Positions 1 to 10,083 of a stretch of DNA of 64,000 bases are shown one piece after another; the stretch's first letter is position 1, and each line of letters begins with the position of its first letter. The stretch spans positions 1-64,000 of the forward strand of contig JAPPGP010000125.1 in NCBI GenBank assembly GCA_028821395.1. Reading direction: 5' to 3'. A program made the position numbers and the translations under genes. A model generated the notes under the pieces. It worked only from the letters and a program-made list of their open reading frames with translations. It made no database searches and was not told the DNA's origin. This DNA comes from Defluviicoccus sp. Its GTDB lineage: Bacteria > Pseudomonadota > Alphaproteobacteria > MPNO01.

Positions 1-1317
1 ACGCTGGGCGGCGGCTGGCTCGACGGCGTGCGGGACTGGTTCGCCAATATCTGGCTGTCGGTCCGCTGTTCGATGATCGGCGTCGCCGTCGGCGTTATCC
101 CCGGTCTCGGTGGCTCGGTCGTGGACTGGATCGCCTACGGGCACGCGGTGCAGACGACCCGGGACAAGTCGCAATTCGGCAAGGGCGAGGTGCGCGGCAT
201 CGTCGGGCCCGAGAGCTCGAACAACGCCAAGGAAGGCGGCGGGCTGGTGCCGACGCTGTTGTTCGGCATCCCCGGCTCCGGCTCGATGGCGGTGTTCATC
301 GGCGCGGTGGCGCTGCTCGGCTCGGGCGATATCGAGGTCGGGCCGTCGATGCTGAAGAACAACCTCGACATCACCTATTCCATCGTCTGGCTGCTGGCGC
401 TCGCCAACGTGGTGGGCACGCTGCTCTGTATCGCCTCCTCCGGCGGGATCGCCCGGCTGACCACCATCCGCTTTACCCTGGTCGCGCCGTTCCTGTTCAT
501 GCTGATCGCCTTCGCCGCCTTCCAGTCGGGCCAGGACTTGTTCGATCTGGTGGCGCTGTTCGCGATCGGCCTGATCGGGATCTTCCTCCGCCGCTTCGAC
601 TGGTCGCGCCCGGCCTTCCTGATCGGCTTCGTGCTGTCCAACCCGGCCGAGACCTTCACCAACCAGGCCTACCAGATCGCGGCCAGCCGGTTCCGCAGGG
701 GCTTCGAGGAAGGCATCGAGTACATATTCAGCCCCATCGTCATCGTGCTCCTGGTCGTCACCGCGGTTTCCATCTTCTTCGGCATCCGCCAGGCCAAGAC
801 GATCCAGGCCGAAGGCGACGTCCGGTCCGGCACCAAGCGCGCGCCGCTGGTCTTTCTCCTGCTGTTCACCGCCTATCTGGCGGTCGCTGTCGTCGACGCC
901 TCGACGATCCCGGACGACGTGTTCACCGACAAGGTGTTCCCGCTGGTGATCGGCGGCATCTCCGTCCTCTGCTGCCTGCTCTTGCTGTTTCGGATGATGA
1001 CCCGGCCCGAAACCGACACGATCTTCGCCGACAAGGAAGTCTCCGGCGACGATGCCGAGGCCGCGCACGGGCTGTGGCCCACGCTGGCCTGGTTCGGCGG
1101 GCTGCTGGTGCTGAGCGCGGTGTTCGGCTTCATCATCGCGCTGGCCCTGTTCCTGCTCGCCTTCTTCCGGCTGCGGGCGGGACTCCAATGGGGCAGGGCC
1201 GCGATTCTCACCGCCTGCGGCATCGCCTTCATGTGCCTGGTCGCCGGCTTGCTCAACCGGGACTTTCCGCCCGGGCTGCTGCAGTCCCTGGTCGAGCTGC
1301 CCTGGCCGCTGACCTAG
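1..1317 (+). CDS. TctA-TctB fused tripartite tricarboxylate transporter permease (5' partial)
   Basis: The reading frame is open from the first base, so the N-terminal half lies outside the window. The visible 438 residues start with the second TctA repeat: the IPGLGG motif, then FGKGEVRG, then GLVPTLLFGIPGSGSMAVF, all typical of TctA, the large membrane subunit that imports tricarboxylates and related acids with a periplasmic binding protein. In ordinary TctA the IPGxGG motif sits near residue 255 of about 500. Here about 420 residues follow it, and the last 150 form extra hydrophobic segments like the small subunit TctB. I infer a TctA-TctB fusion of about 680 residues. A binding-protein gene is expected upstream, outside the window. 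Substrate unknown. Confidence 0.85.
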   Translation, partial: TLGGGWLDGVRDWFANIWLSVRCSMIGVAVGVIPGLGGSVVDWIAYGHAVQTTRDKSQFGKGEVRGIVGPESSNNAKEGGGLVPTLLFGIPGSGSMAVFIGAVALLGSGDIEVGPSMLKNNLDITYSIVWLLALANVVGTLLCIASSGGIARLTTIRFTLVAPFLFMLIAFAAFQSGQDLFDLVALFAIGLIGIFLRRFDWSRPAFLIGFVLSNPAETFTNQAYQIAASRFRRGFEEGIEYIFSPIVIVLLVVTAVSIFFGIRQAKTIQAEGDVRSGTKRAPLVFLLLFTAYLAVAVVDASTIPDDVFTDKVFPLVIGGISVLCCLLLLFRMMTRPETDTIFADKEVSGDDAEAAHGLWPTLAWFGGLLVLSAVFGFIIALALFLLAFFRLRAGLQWGRAAILTACGIAFMCLVAGLLNRDFPPGLLQSLVELPWPLT

Positions 1318-1324
1318 CCCGGAC

Positions 1325-1480
1325 CTACAGCAGCTCCCGGTAGACCGCGAGCGTCCGTTCGCGCATCAGCGCGCGGGTAAACCGGTCGAGCACATGCGCG
1401 CGCTCCCGGGCGGCGAGGGCAGGACCGGCGGCGGCCAGCGCGGCGGGATCGCCCGACGGGACCAGCCACCCGGCTTCGCG
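1325..1480 (-). pseudogene. C-terminal relic of a GT4-type glycosyltransferase
   Basis: Read on the minus strand this gives 51 codons ending in TAG. They look like the tail of a family-4 glycosyltransferase: GWLVPSGDPAALA, a charged helix, and the ending TLAVYRELL. An in-frame TAG directly precedes the recognisable part, at 1481-1483, so no start or catalytic domain is present. The fragment lies between two forward genes, which suggests a deletion scar or an abandoned rearrangement end. The call rests on remembered family motifs. Confidence 0.55.
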
Positions 1481-1527
1481 CTATGGAAATGTATATGGCA
1501 GGATGCTGCCCCACCTGTGCGAATTCG

Positions 1528-1556
1528 TTGATCGCCCGTCCCCTCCCGGCTAGCTT
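1528..1556 (+). promoter_or_regulatory. Candidate sigma-70 promoter for the dioxygenase/oxidoreductase pair
   Basis: TTGATC (1528-1533) and TAGCTT (1551-1556) are separated by 17 bases and lie 36 bases before the ATG at 1593. The -10 element matches only the outer consensus bases, so this is a plausible but weak call. Confidence 0.35.
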
Positions 1557-1592
1557 TCGGCCTGAGGGTTTCGACCGGCAGGGCGCACGACC

Positions 1593-2384
1593 ATGAAGCT
1601 CACCCGCGACCAGATCGACCGGTTCCACGAGACCGGCTACCTGATGCTGCCCAACCTGTTCTCCGCCGCCGAGGCGGAGGTCCTGCGCAGGGCCGCCGCC
1701 GAGGTCTACGCGATGGACCGCGAGGAGGTGGTGCGGGAGAAGGACGGCACCTCTCCGCGCACCGCGTTCGCGGCGCATTGCTACCACGAAGCCTTCCGGC
1801 GGCTCGGCCGCCACCCGCGGCTGATCGGGCCGGTCATGCAGCTGCTCGACGGGCCGGTCTACATGCACCAGTACAAGGTCAACGCCAAGGTCGCCTTCGA
1901 CGGCGACGTCTGGCAGTGGCACCAGGACTACGGCACTTGGTCGCGCGACGACCTGATGCCGGAATCCCGCGCCATGAACATCGCGCTGTTCGTCGACGAC
2001 GTGAGCGAGTTCAACGGCCCTTTGTGGATCATCCCGGGCTCGCATCGCGACGGCGTGTACCGGGCCGGCCACGACTTGCAGACCACCAGCTATCCGCTAT
2101 GGACGCTGGACAAGACCACGGTCGCCGAGCTCGCGAACCGCGGCGGGATCTACTCGGCCAAGGGCGAAGCCGGCACCGTGCTGATGTTCCACGGCAACAT
2201 CGTGCATGCGTCCTCGCCCAACCTGTCGCCCTGGGGAAGGACCATCGTCTACCTGTCGCTGTGCCATGTGGACAACCACATCCGGCGCTTCAAGCGGCCC
2301 GAATGGATCGCCCATCGCGATTTCGCTCCCATCGAGCCGTTGCCCGACGACTGCCTGATCGCGGCGGTCTCGGGGGCGGCGTGA
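1593..2384 (+). CDS. Phytanoyl-CoA dioxygenase (PhyH) family Fe(II)/2-oxoglutarate oxygenase
   Basis: A 263-residue cytosolic protein of the PhyH/EctD superfamily, which hydroxylates small metabolites with Fe(II), O2 and 2-oxoglutarate. The HxD iron motif is WHQD (His110, Asp112). The distal ligand lies in FHGNIVHASSPN (His200 or His205), and Arg216 is placed to bind 2-oxoglutarate. NGPLWIIPGSH (about 141-151) is the usual strand after the iron motif. The segment WHQDYGTWSRDDLMP resembles the WHSDxETWHxEDGMP segment of ectoine hydroxylases, but overall similarity seems too low to name the substrate. The stop overlaps the GTG of the next gene in GTGA, so the two are probably made together. Confidence 0.85.
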   Translation: MKLTRDQIDRFHETGYLMLPNLFSAAEAEVLRRAAAEVYAMDREEVVREKDGTSPRTAFAAHCYHEAFRRLGRHPRLIGPVMQLLDGPVYMHQYKVNAKVAFDGDVWQWHQDYGTWSRDDLMPESRAMNIALFVDDVSEFNGPLWIIPGSHRDGVYRAGHDLQTTSYPLWTLDKTTVAELANRGGIYSAKGEAGTVLMFHGNIVHASSPNLSPWGRTIVYLSLCHVDNHIRRFKRPEWIAHRDFAPIEPLPDDCLIAAVSGAA

Positions 2385-3742
2385 ACCTCCACCGCCTGCT
2401 GCGGGACCGCGAAGCGGAAGAAGACCCGGTCCGGGTCGGCATTCTCGGCTGCGGCAAGTTCGCCTCGATGTTCCTGGCCCAGGCGATCCGCACGCCCGGC
2501 GTCCATGTCGCCGGGATCGCCGATCTGGACCCGGCGGGCGCGCGCGCCAACCTGGCGCGCATCGGCTGGCCGGCCGAGCGCGCCGCGGCCGCGGACCTCG
2601 ATGCCGCGCTCGGTAGCGGCGGCACCTGGATCGGCGACGACATCGAGGCGCCGTTCCGCCACGGCGCCATCGACCTCGTGGTCGACGCCACCGGCGATCC
2701 GCCCGCCGGCCTGCGCCACGCGCTGCTGGCCTGCGAGACCGGCACGTCCATCGTCATGGTCAATGTCGAGGCCGACGCGCTCGCCGGGCCGCTGCTGGCC
2801 GAGAAGGCGCGCGAGGCCGGCATCGTCTACTCGCTCGCCTATGGCGACCAGCCGGCGCTGATCTGCGACCTGGTCGACTGGGCGCGGGCCTGCGGCTTCG
2901 AGGTGACGGCGGCGGGGCGGGGCCACAAATGGCTGCCGGAGTTCCAGTTCTACACGCCGGACAATGTGTGGGACGGCTACGGGCTGACGGCGGACGACGC
3001 CCGGGAGGGCGGTCTCAACCCCAGGATGTTCACCTCCTTCCTCGACGGCACCAAGCCGGCGATCGAGAGCGCCGCCGTCGCCAATGCCACCGGCCTGACG
3101 GCGGCGCCGGACGGGCTGGCCTACCCGCCGGCCAGCATCGACGCGCTGCCCGAAATCTGCCGGCCGCGCGGCGAAGGCGGCGCGCTGCACCGCAAGGGGC
3201 AGGTGGAGGTCGTGTCGTCGCTTGAGCGGGACGGTCGGCCGCTCGACTACGACATCCGCTTCGGCGTCTTCGTCGCCTTCGAGGCGGACAGCGACTACAT
3301 CGCCCGCTGCTTCCGCGAATACGGCGTCCGCACCGACGAGACCGGCCGCTACGCGGCGATGTACAAGCGCTGGCACCTGATCGGTCTGGAGCTCGGCATC
3401 AGCGTCGCCAGCGTCGCGCTGCGCGGCGAGCCGACCGGGGCGGCGACCGGCTGGCGGGCCGATGCGGTGGCCGTCGCCAAGCGCGACCTCCGGCCGGGCG
3501 AGCGGCTCGACGGCGAGGGCGGCTACACCGTCTCCGGTCGGCTGATGCCGGCCGCTCGCTCGCTCGCGGAAGGCGCCCTGCCGATGGGGCTCACGCGCGG
3601 CGTGCGCGTGGTCGCCCCGGTGGCGAAGGGAGGGCTCGTCCGCTGGTCGGACGTCGCCGCCGATCCCGCCGATCCCGCCATGCGGCTGCGTCGCGAGATG
3701 GAGGAACGCTACGGGCCAACGCTCAGGGAGGCTGCCGAGTAG
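2381..3742 (+). CDS. NAD(P)-dependent oxidoreductase with C-terminal SAF domain
   Basis: About 453 residues from the GTG at 2381, which overlaps the preceding stop; a much longer open frame upstream lies inside the dioxygenase gene and is not coding. The N-terminus has a Rossmann nucleotide site, VGILGCGKFASMF (about residues 19-31), followed by a homoserine-dehydrogenase-like fold. The last 100 residues (from RDLRPGERLDGEGGYT) look like a SAF domain, found in antifreeze-like proteins, FlgA and some sugar-acid enzymes. Such proteins are often annotated as homoserine-dehydrogenase-like or FlgA-like. Coupling to the dioxygenase suggests sequential steps on one metabolite, perhaps oxidation of the newly made alcohol. 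This is inference. Confidence 0.75.
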   Translation: MNLHRLLRDREAEEDPVRVGILGCGKFASMFLAQAIRTPGVHVAGIADLDPAGARANLARIGWPAERAAAADLDAALGSGGTWIGDDIEAPFRHGAIDLVVDATGDPPAGLRHALLACETGTSIVMVNVEADALAGPLLAEKAREAGIVYSLAYGDQPALICDLVDWARACGFEVTAAGRGHKWLPEFQFYTPDNVWDGYGLTADDAREGGLNPRMFTSFLDGTKPAIESAAVANATGLTAAPDGLAYPPASIDALPEICRPRGEGGALHRKGQVEVVSSLERDGRPLDYDIRFGVFVAFEADSDYIARCFREYGVRTDETGRYAAMYKRWHLIGLELGISVASVALRGEPTGAATGWRADAVAVAKRDLRPGERLDGEGGYTVSGRLMPAARSLAEGALPMGLTRGVRVVAPVAKGGLVRWSDVAADPADPAMRLRREMEERYGPTLREAAE

Positions 3743-3760
3743 GCTGCCGGCGTCGGCGGA

Positions 3761-5356
3761 TCATGCGGCGGCCTTGATCATGTCTGCCGCCTTCTCGCCG
3801 ATCATGATGGCGGGGGCGTTGGTGTTGCCGCCGACGATGGTCGGCATGATCGAGCAGTCGGCGACCCGCAGCCCCTCGATGCCGCGGACGCGCAGCTCCG
3901 CGTCGACCACCGCCATGTCGTCGGTCCCCATCTTGCAGGTGCCCACGGGGTGGAAGATCGTCGTCCCGAAGCGCCGGATATAGGCCACGAGGTCTTCGTC
4001 GGTCCGGACCTGCTCGCCCGGCTCGATTTCACGGGGACGGTACTTCCTGAACACGTCGGCATGAATGATGCGCCGGCACTCCTTCAGCCCCTTGAGCAGC
4101 ACCGCGAGGTCTTCCTCCTGGGAGAAGAAGCGGGGATCGATGACCGGGGCCGTGCCGGGATCCGACGAGGCAAGGCTCACCGTGCCGCGGCTGCCCGGGC
4201 GGAGCAGCACCGCGATCGCCGAGTACCCGTGGCCGCTCTCGATCATCTTCGGCGGAGGCGCGCGGTGGCCGGGGATGAACACCAGCTGGATGTCCGGCCG
4301 GTCGAGCCCGGGCTCGGTTCGCATGAATCCGCCCGATTCGATCAGGTTCGACGAATAGATGCCGCGCCGCGCGAAGACGTACTTGAAGGCGTCCAGCGCG
4401 AGCGACGGCGCCTTGGGCCACGAGAACCCCCAGGGGATGCGCGATTCGGTGCGCATCATGGCGTAGATACCGATGTGATCCTGCAAGTTCTTGCCGACGC
4501 CCGGCAGGTGGTGCGCCGGCTCGATTCCGTGACCGGCGACCTCCTCCCGGTCGCCGATGCCCGACAGCATCAGGATCTTGGGCGACGCGATGGCGCCTGC
4601 CGAGACGATCACCTCGCGACGGGCGGTCACGGCGCGCCCGTCGACCAGCGCCACGCCGGACGCGCGTCCGTTCTCCAGCCGGATCCGGCTCACCGCGGCG
4701 TCCGTCATCACGTTGAAGTTGCCGCGCTTCATCGCCGGGCGCACATAGGCCATCGCGGTCGACCAGCGGCGACCGTTCTTCTGGGTCACCTGGTGCTGGC
4801 CCACCCCCTCCTGGGTGTCCCCGTTGAAGTCCGGGTTGTGCCGGTGCTGGAGCGACTCCGCGGCGGCGACGAAATCCTTCTCCAGCGGGCTCGCGATGTT
4901 GCAGAAGGTGACGTTGAGCGGCCCGCCGGTGCCGTGGTGCTCGCTCTCGCCATACTGTTCGTTGTTCTCCGCCTTGAGGAAATAGGGCTTTACGTCGGCC
5001 CACGACCAGCCCGGATTGCCGAGCTCCGCCCACTCGTCGTAGTCGAGCGGGTTGCCGCGGATATAGACCATGGCGTTGATCGAGCTCGTCCCGCCGAGCG
5101 TCCTGCCGCGGGGGACGAAGATCTGGCGGCCGTCCATTGTCTCCTGCGGCGCGGAGAAGAACCGCCAGTTGACCTTGCGGTGTCGGGGCAGGCGCATCAC
5201 CCCCATGGGCACGTGGATGAAGGGGCTGCGGTCGGGCGGTCCCGCCTCCAGCAGGCATACCGAGACCGACGGGTCCTCGCTCAACCGGTTGGCGATCACC
5301 GCCCCGGCCGAGCCGGCCCCGATCACGACGTAGTCGAATGCCGCGCTGTCGTTCAT
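3761..5356 (-). CDS. GMC-family FAD-dependent oxidoreductase (choline-dehydrogenase-like)
   Basis: A 531-residue flavoprotein that oxidises primary alcohols or polyols. The N-terminal FAD motif is VVIGAGSAGAV (about residues 9-19), and GGTSSINAMVYIRG is the GMC signature. The C-terminal FHPVGTCKMG (catalytic His about 469) and NTNAPAIMIGEKAADMI (Asn about 513) complete the active-site pair. The ATG at 5356 is preferred because FAD-binding sequence begins at once; the longer open frame upstream belongs to the neighbouring reductase on the same strand. It follows the aldo/keto reductase by 17 bases, so they form an operon. Substrate unknown. Confidence 0.88.
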   Translation of the reverse strand: MNDSAAFDYVVIGAGSAGAVIANRLSEDPSVSVCLLEAGPPDRSPFIHVPMGVMRLPRHRKVNWRFFSAPQETMDGRQIFVPRGRTLGGTSSINAMVYIRGNPLDYDEWAELGNPGWSWADVKPYFLKAENNEQYGESEHHGTGGPLNVTFCNIASPLEKDFVAAAESLQHRHNPDFNGDTQEGVGQHQVTQKNGRRWSTAMAYVRPAMKRGNFNVMTDAAVSRIRLENGRASGVALVDGRAVTARREVIVSAGAIASPKILMLSGIGDREEVAGHGIEPAHHLPGVGKNLQDHIGIYAMMRTESRIPWGFSWPKAPSLALDAFKYVFARRGIYSSNLIESGGFMRTEPGLDRPDIQLVFIPGHRAPPPKMIESGHGYSAIAVLLRPGSRGTVSLASSDPGTAPVIDPRFFSQEEDLAVLLKGLKECRRIIHADVFRKYRPREIEPGEQVRTDEDLVAYIRRFGTTIFHPVGTCKMGTDDMAVVDAELRVRGIEGLRVADCSIMPTIVGGNTNAPAIMIGEKAADMIKAAA

Positions 5357-5373
5357 GCCCTGCTTCCCGCTTG

Positions 5374-6384
5374 CTATGCGACGATCGGCCTGCGCCCCTG
5401 CACCGGGTAGCGGGGCCAGGTATAGCCCGGCGTCGCGGGATGGCCGGGCGCCACCAGCTTGTCGCAGAACGCCTCGTCGCGCGCGGTGAACGCGGCGTCG
5501 AGCGCCCCGAGATAGGCCTCCCACTGCGCCACCGTGCGGGGGCCGGCGATGACGCTGGAGACCAGACGGTTGTTGAGCAGCCACCGCATCGCGAAATCGG
5601 CGACGCCGATGCCGGCCGGGCCGATGCGGCGCTCGATTCTGGACACCACGCGGAACGCCTCTTTCTGCATGTCCCGGTTCAAAATGCTGGCATCGCCCCG
5701 CCCGGCGCGGCTGTCCGCCGGCGGCGCGGTCTCGGGCCGGTACTTGCCCGTCAGCACGCCGCGGGCCAGCGGGGAGTAGGGCGCGACCCCGATCCCGTAA
5801 TACTCGCAGGCCGGAAGCAGGTCGGACTCGGGCTGCCGGTTGACCAGGTTGTAGAGCGGCTGGGCGACCACAGGGCGCGGCGTGCCCAGCTTGTCGCAGA
5901 GCCGGATCAGCTCGCCCACCTGCCAGGCGCGGTGATTGGAAAACCCCCAATGGGAGGCCTTGCCGCTGGCGACGATGTCGCCCATCGCGCCCACGCTCTC
6001 GTCCAGCGGCGTGTCCCAGTCGACATGGTGCATGTAGTAGATGTCGACATAGTCGGTCCCCAGCCGGTCGAGCGACCGGTCGATCGCCTCCAGCATCCAT
6101 TTCCGCGACAGCCCGCGCTTGCGTTCCGGCGGGCCGTCCTGCTGGCCGACCTTGGTGGCGAGGATCCAGTCTTCCCGGTCCTCGGCGAGCAGCGCGGCCA
6201 GCATCGCCTCGGACTTCCCGCCGTTATAGGCATCGGCGGTGTCGATGAAGTTGACGCCGCGCTCGCGGGCGATCTCCACCATCCTGCGCGCCTCCGCCTC
6301 GTCCGTCGTGGCGCCGAAATTCATCGTGCCGAGACAGATGGTCGAGACCCGAAGCCCGCTGCTGCCGAGATAGCGATAGTCCAT
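5374..6384 (-). CDS. Aldo/keto reductase
   Basis: A 336-residue NADPH-dependent carbonyl reductase. The tetrad is recognisable: Asp48 and Tyr53 in FIDTADAYNGGKSE, Lys78 in ILATKVG and His119 in DIYYMHHVDWD. The start is the ATG at 6384, preceded by GGGAG at suitable spacing; an in-frame extension upstream has no family similarity. It is the first gene of a two-gene operon with the GMC oxidoreductase, diverging from the Liv-type transporter. An aldehyde/alcohol interconversion paired with the GMC enzyme is a reasonable inference. Confidence 0.87.
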   Translation of the reverse strand: MDYRYLGSSGLRVSTICLGTMNFGATTDEAEARRMVEIARERGVNFIDTADAYNGGKSEAMLAALLAEDREDWILATKVGQQDGPPERKRGLSRKWMLEAIDRSLDRLGTDYVDIYYMHHVDWDTPLDESVGAMGDIVASGKASHWGFSNHRAWQVGELIRLCDKLGTPRPVVAQPLYNLVNRQPESDLLPACEYYGIGVAPYSPLARGVLTGKYRPETAPPADSRAGRGDASILNRDMQKEAFRVVSRIERRIGPAGIGVADFAMRWLLNNRLVSSVIAGPRTVAQWEAYLGALDAAFTARDEAFCDKLVAPGHPATPGYTWPRYPVQGRRPIVA

Positions 6385-6453
6385 GTGTTTCTCCCAACGC
6401 GCCGTCCGGGGTTGCCGTCCCCCGCTTCCGGGACACACTACCCGCACGCCCCG

Positions 6454-6492
6454 CCGAGTCGACGGGGAAATCGGCCTCCAAGGTTGACTCGG
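6454..6492. promoter_or_regulatory. Inverted repeat CCGAGTC/GACTCGG and -35-like TTGACT before the Liv-type operon
   Basis: CCGAGTC (6454-6460) and GACTCGG (6486-6492) form a 7-base inverted repeat. A TTGACT hexamer (6484-6489) overlaps the right arm. No good -10 element lies 16-18 bases downstream. It sits in the divergent region between the reductase and the importer and could be an operator or part of a promoter. Weak evidence. Confidence 0.2.
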
Positions 6493-6562
6493 TGCGGCGT
6501 GCCGGGACGACTCGTGGGTGGTTCGACCCGATCCGGCGATCGGGGCGGTCGGGAGCCGGCGC

Positions 6563-7438
6563 TTGGAGATCCTTCAGCTCGCTGTCAGCGGTCTCGCCAA
6601 TGGTTGCATATACGGCCTGATCGCGCTCGGCTTCGTGCTGATCTACAAGGCGACCGAGCAGGTCAATTTCGCGCAGGGCGATTTTATGATGCTGGGCGCG
6701 TTCATCGCGCTCGGGCTCGGCAACGCCTCCCATATGGGCGCGCCGTTCTGGGCCGCCTGCGCCGGGGCGATACTCGCGATGGCCGCGATCGGGTGGCTGC
6801 TGGAGCGCGCGGTCCTGCGTCCGGTCCTCGGCCAGCCCCAGATCGCGGTGATGATCCTGACCATCGCGCTCGGCTTCGTGCTGCGCTTCCTTGCGGGCGC
6901 CATCTGGGGCCACGACCCGCTGGCGCTGGAAACCCCGATCGCCGGCGCGAATTTGCGCCTCGGCGGGCTGATCCTGGGAGCGGACGAGATTGCCGCGATC
7001 GTCGTCACGCTCCTCCTGACCGGCCTTCTCTTCGTTTTCTTCAGCCGCACCCGGCTCGGCGTCGCCATGCAGGCGTCGAGCCAGAACCAGCTTGCCGCCT
7101 ACTACATGGGCATCCCGGTGAAGCGGATTCAGGGGCTGACCTGGGCGCTGGCGGGCGCGACGGCGGCGGTGGCGGGGATCCTGTTCGCGTCCAAGGGCTC
7201 GATAGACCCGGGCACCGGCTTTCTCGGCATCAAGGCGTTCGCCGCCGCGGTGATCGGCGGGTTCGGGTCGCTGCCCGGTGCGCTGGCGGGCGGGCTGATC
7301 GTCGGGCTGATCGAGCCCTTCGCGAGCCGCTACGTCTCGGCCGGCTACGCGCAGATCGCACCCTATGCGGTGATGATCCTGGTGCTGATCGTCCGCCCCC
7401 ACGGCATTTTCGCGCAGGTGCGCGCGAAGAAGGTCTGA
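6563..7438 (+). CDS. livH: Liv-type ABC transporter permease (LivH family)
   Basis: An inner-membrane permease of the branched-chain amino acid type (HAAT family). The first residues LEILQLAVSGLANGCIYGLI are the usual LivH start, and QVNFAQGDFMMLGAF is the conserved first-loop motif. I chose TTG 6563 because GGGAG lies seven bases upstream and the protein then begins as family members do; GTG 6518 would add 15 unconserved residues. Many Liv-type systems in alphaproteobacteria carry aromatic or fatty acids rather than amino acids, and the acyl-CoA ligase in this operon favours that reading. Confidence 0.88.
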   Translation: MEILQLAVSGLANGCIYGLIALGFVLIYKATEQVNFAQGDFMMLGAFIALGLGNASHMGAPFWAACAGAILAMAAIGWLLERAVLRPVLGQPQIAVMILTIALGFVLRFLAGAIWGHDPLALETPIAGANLRLGGLILGADEIAAIVVTLLLTGLLFVFFSRTRLGVAMQASSQNQLAAYYMGIPVKRIQGLTWALAGATAAVAGILFASKGSIDPGTGFLGIKAFAAAVIGGFGSLPGALAGGLIVGLIEPFASRYVSAGYAQIAPYAVMILVLIVRPHGIFAQVRAKKV

Positions 7439-7442
7439 GCCG

Positions 7443-8539
7443 GTGCGGGTGCATTTCAAGACCGGCTACGATCACGACATCCGCCTGTTCCCGGACCGGC
7501 GCGAAGCGCTGCGCTACGCCGCGCTTGTCGCCCTCGCCGTCGCGCTCCCGTTCCTGCTCGACGACTTCCTGATCGGCGAGGCGACCAACGTGCTGATCTG
7601 GGCGATCGCCGGGATGGGTCTGATGCTGCTGACCGGGCATGCCGGGCAGCCGAGCCTCGGCCATGCGGCGTTCCTCGCCGCCGGCTGCTACGCCAACGCC
7701 ATCCTGATGAACCGCTTCGGCCTGCCTTTCCTCGTCTCGTTTTCGCTGGCCGGGATCGTCACCGGTCTGATCGGCGTGCTGATCGCCATCCCGGCGCTCC
7801 GGCTGCACGGCATCTATCTCGCCATCGCGACGCTCGCGCTCTCCATCCTGACCGAGGACATCATCGTGCTGGCCGAGCCCTGGACCGGCGGCGTGGTCGG
7901 CATGACGGCGCCGGCCATCTCGATCGCCGGGTGGGAGGTCGACCGGCTAGCCTCGCCCGACCGGTTCTACTGGCTCTGCCTCGCCGTCGCCGTGCTGGTG
8001 ACGCTCGGCTACCGCAACATCCTGCGCGCGCCGCTCGGGCGCGCGTTCGTGGCGATCCGCGATTCCGAGATCTCGGCCCAGGCCATGGGGGTGGACCCGG
8101 CGCGGACCAAGGCGGCGGCCTTCGGGCTGTCCTGCATGACGACCGGCTGGGCCGGCGCGCTGATGGGGCATTTCTTCTTCACCTTCAACCACGAGGTCTT
8201 CACCGTGGTGATCTCGATCCAGCTCCTGCTGATGATCGTGATCGGCGGTCTCGGCTCGATTCAGGGCGCCTATTACGGCGCGGCGGTCGTCGGCATCGTG
8301 CCGCAGGCGATCAACCTCGCGCGCGACGGGATCGCCGGCGCGCTCGGCGGCGGCGGGGTCGCGATCCCCGGACTCGAGGCCGGAATCTTCGGGCTGATCC
8401 TGATAGTCTTCATCCTGTTCGAGCCGCTCGGCATCCACGGGCGGCTCGTCAAGTGGAGACTCTATTTCGAGCTGTTCCCGTTCTACCGCCGCGACATGTT
8501 TCGCCGTCAACGAAGCTATTTGAAGACCGAGCGGCTGCG

Positions 8540-8543
<4 letters not shown>
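7443..8543 (+). CDS. livM: Liv-type ABC transporter permease (LivM family)
   Basis: The second permease of the importer, 366 residues from a GTG four bases after the livH stop. GLMLLTGHAGQPSLGHAAF is the LivM hallmark segment, followed by multiple membrane spans and a charged cytoplasmic tail. Its stop overlaps the next start as ATGA, indicating translational coupling to the ATPase gene. Confidence 0.9.
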
Positions 8544-9309
<766 letters not shown>

Positions 9310-9313
<4 letters not shown>

Positions 9314-10083
9314 GCGGTGCGCTGCTGGAGGTCCGCAATCTCGAAAGCTACTACGGGCCGATCATGGCGATCCGCGGCGTGAGCCTCGACGTCCGCGAGG
9401 GCGGCGTGGTCGCGGTGCTGGGCGCGAACGGGGCGGGAAAGACCACCCTACTCAGGACCATCTCGGGCATCATGGACCCCGAGAAGGGCGAGATCCGCCT
9501 GGCGGGCGAGCCCATCGCGGGCGGCGATCCGGACCGGATCGTGCGGAAGGGCGTGGTCCACGTGCCCGAGGGGCGGGAGGTGTTTCCCCTGCTCAGCGTC
9601 GAGGAAAATCTCGGGATGGGCGCCTATGCCCGCCGGGACGACGGGGTGGATGGCGACATCGAAACGGTCTTCCGCTACTTCCCGGTCCTGAAGGCGCGTC
9701 TCGGCCAGCCCGCCGGCACGCTGTCCGGCGGCGAGCAGCAGATGCTGGCGATCGCGCGCGGGCTGATGGCGCGGCCCCGGATCATGCTGCTGGACGAGCC
9801 CTCGCTCGGTCTCTCGCCCATCCTGGTGCGCGATATCTTCGCCATCATCCGCCGCCTGAAGGAAGAGCGCGGCGTGACCATGCTCCTGGTCGAGCAGAAC
9901 GCGCGCATGGCGCTCGGCGTCGCCGATTTCGGCTATGTGATGGAGACCGGCCAGATCGTCTTGGAAGGCCCGGCCGACCGGCTCGAACGGAGCCCCGACG
10001 TCCAGGAGTTCTATCTCGGCGCGCGCGAGGCGGGCGCGCTCGCCGAGCGGCGCTGGAAGCGCCGCAAGACCTGGCGATCGTGA
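9310..10083 (+). CDS. livF: Liv-type ABC transporter ATP-binding protein (LivF family)
   Basis: The second ATPase of the importer, 257 residues. It has Walker A GANGAGKTT, the LivF motif VPEGREVFPLLSVEENL, the signature LSGGEQQMLAIARGL and Walker B IMLLDEPSLGL. The C-terminus runs on about 20 residues past the usual end. The start is coupled by ATGA to livG and the stop by GTGA to the acyl-CoA ligase, tying import to CoA activation. Confidence 0.92.

Noticed and set aside
2249-3376. Long antisense open frame (375 codons) opposite the SAF oxidoreductase
   Set aside because: High-GC shadow frame; rich in Arg/Gly/Ala, no motifs, and the opposite strand encodes a clear enzyme.
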